Source: Sparassis latifolia
Taxonomy: Eukaryota > Basidiomycota > Agaricomycetes > Polyporales > Sparassidaceae
Direction of reading: 5' to 3'
Length of the DNA: 64,000 nucleotides
Assembly (NCBI GenBank): GCA_018466975.1
Contig: CM031563.1
Coordinates: 1,054,001 to 1,118,000 of the forward strand
Under the pieces are notes generated by a model. It did no database searches. It worked only from the letters and a program-made list of their open reading frames with translations, and was not told the origin of the DNA. The translations under genes and the position numbers were made by a program. This document shows positions 56,724-64,000 of the stretch, piece by piece (the first letter of the stretch is position 1; every line of letters begins with the position of its first letter).

Positions 56724-59000
56724 TCATGGCGTGTCCGACTTGGCCCGCACGAATTCAATCTCGCGATCCAAAGCGAGTTTCAGGGCACTGGCTTGGTCTT
56801 CTGTTTTCGTTCGTACCCGGAACGGCGTCGCCGTACCCTCGTCGTGTCCTATGAATGAGACCATGTTACGCTTCGCTGAAGCATTCATGCCCGAGTAGAG
56901 CTTAAAGTTCTGCGAATGGCCAGTTCAGTAGATGGCACCACCACGTTGCTGAAACACGTACGATGGTGACCTTGCCCGTGCTAGTATTCCGTAGCAACAT
57001 CCTGCGAGCACCAGTCAACTTATTCCTTTTCAGTCGCAAGATACCTGTTCAATTCGCAATCAGACCATTACCAACACACGGCGGACATTTGACTCGCCTA
57101 CGCCCATATCACTCCATTTGTCCTTGCCGTCCTTGTCCTTCACCATCTTGAAAACCTTACTCCTAACTTCATGCGTTGCTTCCTCATTTTCTTCTCCTTC
57201 TCCTTCTAGGTCATGGACGGATGATGATGATGACATGAGGATTTGCGCAGGCTCTGCACCTTCGCCTTCCGTGTCTGGAGCAGGGGTGCCTTCCATGGAG
57301 CCAATGGAACCGGTGCTAGGTTGCGCCTCCAGGCTACTACTGCGGCTGGTCTCTGCGGTCTGAGGCGGCGCCAAGAAGAATCCTGGGAGCTTCGCCGTGG
57401 ATGTGGATGTAGATGTAGATGCTGAGGCCTCCAGATCCGGTGACCTCGGTGGGCTGCCGAATCCAAATCCGACAGGATTGCCTATACTCCCGCTGCTCTT
57501 GCTGAGGCCGTTGAAGACCGACGGCCTGCTGGGAGAACCAGACCCGAACGTGAGGGCGCTGTTGCTGCTGCCCGGTGCAGACTTCTCCGGAGTACCGAAC
57601 ACGGATGGGCCACCAAACAGACTTCCTGTGCCGACCTCTCTGTCTTTCTCGTCTGCCCGCTTCGCAAACAAATTACTAGAGAAAGCGGATGGCGAACTGG
57701 TCGCTCCAAAAAATGCCGAAATGCTCGAAGAGCTAGTATCCCCCTTGCTCGGTGAGGATGGCGCGGGGTTGAAGGTGAATGTGGGTTGCTCGGGTGTTGC
57801 AGAGAAGCTTGGTGATGAGCCAGAAGAACCGAAAACAAATGCGGACTTCGGAGGTGCTGGCCCTGACGATGATTGAGCATCTGGAGAGTGCGTAGAACTG
57901 GCAAAGGAGAGAGCGGTCGGGGGAGTGGTACCAGCACCTTCGCGTTTAGCACTGGTAGTATTCCAGGATGATGCACTGTCTGAGAGAGGCTTGAATCCCG
58001 CAAAACTCTCTGGGGGTGTGGGCATCGAGGTGGGCTCTTTCTGGGATAGTGACGTCACGGGAGGTGTAACGCTTGATGGTTTGCTCGCGAAGGTAGCCTC
58101 CGCAGATGATGGACCCGCACTCGCACCTGCTCCGGTATCGAGTCCGTGGATCTCTTTAACTTTTGCGTCATACTCTGTTTGGACGGACACGCGGTAAGAC
58201 TTGTATAGCTCCGCCAGGTCTGCCACATCAGTGAATGGATCGTCCTCGATGGCCTTGGACACCGCTGACAAGAACGAGATGTTAAGACCGCGGAAATTAA
58301 CGAGTAACTTTACTTCGGCCCGGAATTCTTCATCCTCTGCATCAGAGGACGGGCTGCTCGGTAATGTAGGTTGGGAAGGTGGGGCAGACGACGAGCCTGA
58401 CATGAACCCGGAGGCTTTTGTGGCAGGAGATGCCGAGGCTGCCGCTGTTGGGAATGATGTAGACGCTGTTGTCCCAAAAGCAGACGAGTAAGATGAGAAG
58501 GCAGTGGTCGTAGGAACTGCCTGTGGTTTAGGGGAGTCTGACAATATGGGACTGGCAGTGAAGGTGAAAGGCGCAGAGTTGGATGCTGCTCCCCCAAATC
58601 CGGAAAATCCAGGAAATTTGGGTGTGCTGAAAGGCTAGCAGGTCGTAAGATGAACTTCGGTTAACAACAAAACTTTCTGACACAGTCACCGCTGACATAC
58701 CTCTGGGGTAGGAGGAGCAGATGGAGAAGGGGACGTCGCCGCACTTCCCGCTAATGACCGCTTAGGGAGAGCCTTAATTCTAACACCACGCGCATAAATA
58801 ACGAGACTCGTGGGCATAAAGCTACACGTACTTCCTAGTCGCTAGCACACTTTCATCTGCCTTCCTGAAACCTTCGGGTGGCGGAACTTCCTACACCTTC
58901 CATCTGCATTAAGCAACGGCAGAGAGGCGAGCAAACGCACCTCAACATCATCATCGTCCGCGTCGTCCTTTGAGATCTGTTTTTCTGCGCCTCGCTTCAT
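56724..59000 (-). CDS. NUP2: Nucleoporin NUP50/Nup2 family (FG repeats, RanBD)
   Basis: These nuclear-basket nucleoporins bind importin-alpha and Ran-GTP and speed import-complex disassembly. The first exon starts MKRGAEKQISKDDADDDDVE, and the spliced continuation gives ADESVLATRKIKALPKRSLA. That N-terminal pattern matches the importin-alpha-binding segment of Nup50/Nup2. The large exon (57060 to about 58630) holds many FG dipeptides (SAFVFGSSGSSPSF, FGSGSPSRPSVFNG, VGFGFGSPPRSPD). The RanBP1-type domain is at the C-terminus: VRSKVFKMVKDKDGKDKWSD, MGVGESNVRRVL, and in downstream exons VSFVGHDEGTATPFRVRTKT and ALKLALDREIEFVRAKSDTP. About 600 residues. It shares a 400-base divergent promoter region with the next gene. 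Confidence 0.9.
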
Positions 59001-59400
59001 GGCAAGCAGAAAGAGGAGAAAGAGAGCGTCGCGGTGTATAATGAGCCGCGCGCTGCAACGCGTTTCTTGTTGAGAGGGCACGTGCAGCTTGTGAGCGGGA
59101 CCAGTTCGGGACCAGTTCGGCTGGCTAACCGAACCGGGAAGCGGCACCCGAAAGCGAGGCAATCCTCACGAAGAAATGTCAAGTTTGCATGTATCACTCC
59201 GGCTTTTGATACGAACCAGAATGTTTCTCGTTCTAAGACATGTTTTCCGGGGAAGAGACCGCCGGGAGCGTGGGCCGATCCGACAATATAAGAACGTTAT
59301 ACCGCTGCTATCCGAGTCTGCCAGAGATCCAATTCCCGTTACGTAAGCACTAAACTGCTGTTGTAGCGCGCCTGGACGGCTCCCCAAGTCTCTCCTAACC
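59001..59400. other. Divergent (shared) promoter region
   Basis: 400 bases between the oppositely directed ATGs of the nucleoporin gene and the Mga2/Spt23-like gene. No open frame of note. Probably holds both promoters. Confidence 0.6.
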
Positions 59401-62400
59401 ATGTCGTCCTCGTCGACCACCGCCTGTTCGAGATCGCCTTCACCGTCACCAGCGACACCAGATTCGTCAGACACGCTCGAACCAGTTGTCACTCAGGAGG
59501 AGCTCGTGGCTTGGTGTAATTCACTATCGTCCGGCTTTCTCGTCGGAGATGAAGCGCAGTTCCTCGACAACGACAAGAGGGAGCAAGGACAAATCCTGGA
59601 CTTAGAGGACTTGTTGCAAGTCACTGCGTATGAGGAGTGCGTACTTGTTAATTGGCATACGTGTGACGCTGCAACAGACATTCCGTCCGTAGCAGCTCTC
59701 CCCCGCCCGCTCAGGAGTACAAGTTCCCGTCCCCCGATTCTGCTGCTCTTTCTGGTGCATCGTCGCCATCGTCTCTCGAAATCTCCGATTTACTTGCGCG
59801 CCCGCGTGGCTCGGGCTCAATGAAGCCGATCCCTCCCCCACCTTCGCAACCTCGCAGAGATCCCTCCATCGTTGCACAGCGTGTGGTCTATCCGTCGAAG
59901 GACTCATGCTACAAGTGCGTCACAGGCTATCTTACTTCTATCGTTAGCAGCTAATGACGCTTGTCTTAGTCTTCCTATCCTGATCCCCAGCATCCCCGAA
60001 GGCGGTACCAAATCTCGGGTTGAGACCCAGGTGCGATTGACCGTCGACTTAGCTCATGCGAGCGCGTCTTCAGGAGAGCCCTTCAAGTATGACCGAGTAG
60101 GAAGTTGGAAGTGGCTCAGATTGCCCAAGGGCACCTCCACCAAGAGGAGAACGCGTAAGGAGGGCAAAGTCGGTGAGTGCGAGCGTATCTTCAACAACGT
60201 ACGAAAATTCCTAATTACTTACATTTTCATTCCTAGAAACACAAGTAGACGACACACTCTATCTTACGGCCGAAGTGACGTGTGCATCTTCTCCTCATAC
60301 TCCTGTGACCTGCTGCGCGAGTTGTCAAACGCGAGAGGTCCGTATATGCTATCTATTTTCTTCTAACTCTCATTCATGTCTTTGTATAGGCAAAGAGAGT
60401 TGCGAGAAAAATTGCAGCGCGTGTCAGGCCCGCTCGTTCTGATTCAGACTCTCCGGATGAGGCTAGGACCATCCCTGGGCGAGGCAAACACGAAGATACC
60501 TCAAATCTCCTCCAATTCAACTGCCCTGAAGTAATGGATTTCTCCACTGGTTCGGTGGTCCTTCCTCTGCGTATCACTTGCTACTGCCGTCACCATCGGG
60601 AGAAGGTGGGGTTCAACGTGCACTTCTCTATGTTGGACCGCACGGGACGCATCGTGGGGACAGGAACAACCAGGCCAATCATGATCACCGACGACCACAA
60701 GAGCACAGGCGTCAATTCCAAGTCGGCCACTCTGTTGGGTGGTTTCGAAAGGTCGCAGATTGACCGGTCTTCCAGGGTTGCAGGCGACTCAGAGAAGCGA
60801 CCTACGAAGCGGAAGATTCGTGAAGGATCCGACCGCACCAAGAAGCGGACTAAGCCTTACGATGTTGGCCGCAGTGCTTGCCGAGGTTCCCAAAACACCA
60901 GCGATGGCAGTCTGGATTCACCTAAAACACCTAGTTCTACCTTCGTGAGCAGACCAACGTCCCCTCTGCACTCTCTTGCGTCAAGTGTGCTCTCGCAGCC
61001 GGGCCCGAGCAGACAACTCACGTCAAGTCGTTTGGATCACAGTCGTACTCACTCAGCCTCCACGGCTGTTGAGCCAGTATTCGATATTTCTCAGTCTGTC
61101 GGACAGCTGTCGTCAACAAGGTTCGATCCGGATATCAGTCTACCTTCACAAATTAGTGTCCAGAGCGTCTCGCTTGATCAATTGGCAAACTCGTTTTTAC
61201 CTACCACTCCTTCCTCGCCGATTCCATTGGCCCTTAATCCAGTCCAGACTTTGAACGTCCCTCGACCGCCGTCAATGTCATTTACACTATTTAAGCATGA
61301 CCCTCCTCCATCAATTTCGAGTCTTCCTCCCCCAAGGATACACCGTCTGATTCCGTCGTCTGGTCCTACGTACGGTGGAATCGAAGTGACTGTGCTAGGC
61401 GCCAATTTCCATACTTCTATGCAGTTAAACTGTGTCTTTGGTGGTTCACCAGCGAGTTCGACCCAACGCTGGAGTGACAACACCTTGGTGTGTCTACTGC
61501 CACCCAGTACGAACCCGGGTGTTGTTCCGGTCTGGTTCGATGGCATACCGAAAGAGGAGAACGGTACTCCTGCTTGCCTGTTTGCATACACCGATGAGAC
61601 CGATAGAGCATTGTGCGTTTTTTGGTCCTTTTTTGGCGTGCATTTGGTGTTACTAATAAGATGATATTCAGGATGGAACTAGCTCTGCAAGTGGTAGGGC
61701 TGAAGATGACCGGCAAGATTGAGGATGCTCGGAATGTCGCCATGCGTATTGTGAGCAACACGGACTCGAACGACTCCGGAAGCGGCATAGCAGCAAGTGA
61801 TGCCATGCAGCTTGCTAATGATAGTGCCACGCGATCTCTCGATATTCGTCGTGTTCTCCTTAGCCGTGCTGGTGACAACGGCGACTTTGAATCACTCATC
61901 TTGGATTTCCTCTCCATCCTTGATGTTCCCGTGCCTGTACAAACAGCTTCGCTTTCGTCTTCCATCTCCCACCAGTCTGGAAGTGGGCAGACTCTGCTTC
62001 ATCTGGCAACCTTCTTGAACTTCCCGACCCTCGTATCCTTCTTAGTATCTCACGAGATCGACGTCGATGCTCGTGATAGGAATGGTTGCACCGCTCTGTG
62101 CCTAGCAGCCATCGTGAAATCGACTCAATGCGCTAAGATTCTCACTGACGCCGGTGCATCCTTTGATATTGTCAATGCGTGGGGTAAGACACCAGCGCAG
62201 ATTGCACCGTCCGGCTTCTTCGACTTTGTATCATCCGAGAGTGGCCACACCGACCAAGGTTGCGATGCTGATGACAGTCTTGACGATGAATCGGCCTGGG
62301 GGGATGTGGAGGACCACACCGATGACGAAGTGGAGGTCAAGCAGGTAAGACGTCATCATCCTCGCAAGTTCCTCCACCGGATGCGCAAAACTATACATCC

Positions 62401-63324
62401 TCCTGCTGAGTCTGACAAGGACACGGAGCAACGTCCCGCAGCTACGCAGAAGTCAGAGGAGAAGAAGGAGCTGAAGCTTCAAGACGAGAAGCAGGCCGTC
62501 GCTCCATTCATGGAGACTTTATTCCGTACCTTGGCTCAGTTGCAGCACCCCCAAGGAATGATCCCAAATATGCCAAACCTACCGCCTCTTCACTTACCTC
62601 AAATTCGTGGTATCCCGGGTATTCCGGCGTGGAATGCTCTTTCCCAAATGCCTGCTGTCTTCCCAGTATTTGTACCGATCCCTGCCTTGTCGGCTATTTT
62701 TGGCGAAAAGCGCGCTGGGGAAGTGCAGTCGGAAGGAACTCCAGGCACCAATGGTCAAGCATGGTTGGGTATGCTTACTGTTCAGGATTGGCGAGCGATC
62801 TGGGAAAAGTGGATGACGCAAGTCTCCATGTCAGCGAAGGAAACCACGGAGTTTCCGCCTCCTGCATATACACCGAGGTCTGAAGGAACCGATGCTACCG
62901 CAGTCGAAGTACGCGAAGACGATTTACCCTCTGTGGGTGCTTCGTCCGCAACCGCCGACAGAGTCGTTGCTCGCCATGTTGGATACAATGAAGACATGCC
63001 TATACCTGAACAGGAAGTTAACGCTTATGCGTATAGACCAGCGCGTAAGCCCTCCCGTAGGTCGCAGAAGAAGAGTAAGTTGCTACTCGCTGTAGAGTTC
63101 GCGGATTGTTAATTTCATCTGTCTGCATTGTAGGTGACCGTATGCTTGTGCTGTTCTGGATTCCAATTCTTCTCAGTGAGTTTTCTGATCGTCTCGTAAC
63201 TGCTGCTGCTACTTACTGACGGTTCATTCTAGTTGGTGTTGCGTGGGCTTTCCTGCACTTCGCGCGCGTTGCTTTTCATGCTACGAGGGCAGTCGTCGGC
63301 TATAAAGCCGGACTGCGGGTATGA
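59401..63324 (+). CDS. MGA2: Mga2/Spt23-type ER-tethered transcription factor (IPT/TIG, ankyrin, C-terminal TM)
   Basis: Yeast Mga2 and Spt23 are ER-anchored precursors freed by ubiquitin-dependent proteasome processing when membrane lipids are too saturated. They then induce the OLE1 desaturase. The order here is identical. A disordered N-terminus (MSSSSTTACSRSPSPSPATP) comes first. The conserved block LPILIPSIPEGGTKSRVETQ follows, then VDLAHASASSGEPFKYDRVG. Next are VMDFSTGSVVLPLRITCYCR, a Ser-rich linker, and the IPT/TIG domain IHRLIPSSGPTYGGIEVTVL, GANFHTSMQLNCVFGG. Ankyrin repeats follow: GQTLLHLATFLNFPTLVSFL, DRNGCTALCLAAIVKSTQCA, AWGKTPAQIAP. A C-terminal membrane helix, MLVLFWIPILLIGVAWAFLH, ends the protein with GYKAGLRV. 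Introns lie near 59640-59710, 59916-59970, 60174-60237, 60341-60388, 61614-61672, 63076-63132 and 63176-63232. Confidence 0.93.
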
Positions 63325-63679
63325 GGCGCCTTAGCAGCTGCTCTGGTATGCTCATATACCATTCTGGGATTACCTTTGCAGCGTGCACTTTCGTGGATAC
63401 ATTAGATTCTGCTTAGATGTGTTGTAGGACACTATAAGACACGGTACTGCGGACGTATAGGCGTTCGCCTGAAAGTTATTGCTATTGTACAACCCGCGTA
63501 GATACACGTTGGAATGTCGTGTTTTTAAATATGTTTGCATTACAGCAGTCAAGCAACGATGGCGATGATCAAATTAAATCTTGTGCAGCGAGTTCCCTGA
63601 CCGGGCCTGACGCATATCTGAACTGAGTTCACAGAATTTGTACAGTGTTTTTCTAGCTGAGTCAGCTTCAGGTATTCCT
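63325..63679. other. Convergent intergenic region
   Basis: About 355 bases between two convergent stops, 3' UTR-like. No gene seen. Confidence 0.55.
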
Positions 63680-64000
63680 CTACAAAGCTGAACGTCCGAC
63701 GAAGCCCTTGACCCTCCACATCGAGTCGAGATCCTCAAGCTGGAGAGTTCAGCTAACATTGACCCACCATGGTTGAGACGACAACGTACCAGTTTCGCGA
63801 AGCCTTCTTCGCGTATTACCTTCGCTACAAGGTTCTCGAGATCCCTCCGGGGAAGATTGTATAATGTCGGTATTTCGTTTAGAGATGTCAGGAAGGCTTG
63901 TTTCTCGGAATCAGCGCTGAGCGGGGCAGGATGGCTTGGATCTAGGCTGGGAGCGTGGACAGATGGAAGAGTAACAAGAATAGGTGAAGGCGCAGCAGGC
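63680..64000 (-). CDS. C-terminal end of an unknown protein (5' end outside the window)
   Basis: On the minus strand, from the window edge, the frame reads SPILVTLPSVHAPSLDPSHP, then EKQAFLTSLNEIPTLYNLPR and RDLENLVAKVIREEGFAKL. A short intron (GTACGT..CTCCAG) leads to LEDLDSMWRVKGFVGRSAL and a stop at 63680-63682. The helical RRDLENLVAKVIREEG block looks conserved, but I do not recognise the family. The gene continues beyond position 64000. Confidence 0.6.

Noticed and set aside
57397..57876. 159-codon plus-strand frame opposite the nucleoporin
   Set aside because: Antisense shadow of the Ser/Gly-rich FG region.
1..64000. tRNA, rRNA or CRISPR features
   Set aside because: None recognised while reading both strands. 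A tRNAscan or Infernal run would be needed to exclude a tRNA in the intergenic gaps.

Overview
This looks like nuclear DNA of a mushroom-type basidiomycete (Agaricomycetes). Genes are dense, sit on both strands and are split by many short introns of about 40-75 bases with GT..AG ends. Several proteins belong to families I know mainly from Agaricomycetes. The conserved genes are ordinary eukaryotic housekeeping genes. I see no rRNA, tRNA, CRISPR array or bacterial-style operon. Exon ends were worked out by hand from reading frame, splice signals and family conservation, so outer coordinates are better supported than internal ones.

Layout. 1-14 kb: a partial Mmc1-like mitochondrial protein (+), TIM17 (-), a CDCA7-type zinc-finger/DDT-like chromatin protein (+), an Sws1/ZSWIM7 SWIM protein (-), the tRNA methyltransferase TRM11 (+), and a 5-kb gene (-) joining a disordered N-terminus, a diverged SRA/YDG-like module, two zinc ribbons and an AlkB-like dioxygenase. 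14-25 kb (all -): ATP synthase delta, a PH/coiled-coil protein, HSP12, a PA-TM-RING ubiquitin ligase and a class III aminotransferase. 25-28 kb: a 279-bp hAT-like MITE with an 8-bp target duplication, an unresolved gene, and a bli-3-type stress flavoprotein (+). 28-36 kb: an RNase H1 N-domain-like protein (-), ATG27 (-), an ataxin-3 homologue (+) and an uncharacterised protein (-). 36-47 kb: a GH55 glucanase, an Ap4A phosphorylase, a small membrane protein and a cell-surface single-pass protein (all -), plus one unresolved stretch (40.6-42.4 kb). 48-64 kb: a HicA-fold-tailed nuclear-type protein (+), two Tyr/His-rich low-complexity proteins (-), a Gyp1-type TBC GAP (+), a NUP50/Nup2 nucleoporin (-), an Mga2/Spt23 membrane-bound transcription factor (+), and the end of an unknown gene (-).

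How they relate. Most neighbours are unrelated and arranged head-to-head over short shared promoters or tail-to-tail. Two genes within 11 kb point to DNA-modification biology: the CDCA7-type factor, whose relatives support DNA methylation maintenance with HELLS-type remodellers, and the SRA-like/AlkB-like fusion, which resembles a modified-base reader joined to a demethylase-type dioxygenase. That fusion is the most interesting object in the window. HSP12 and the bli-3-like gene both carry TATA boxes and stress-type (STRE or CRE-like) motifs.
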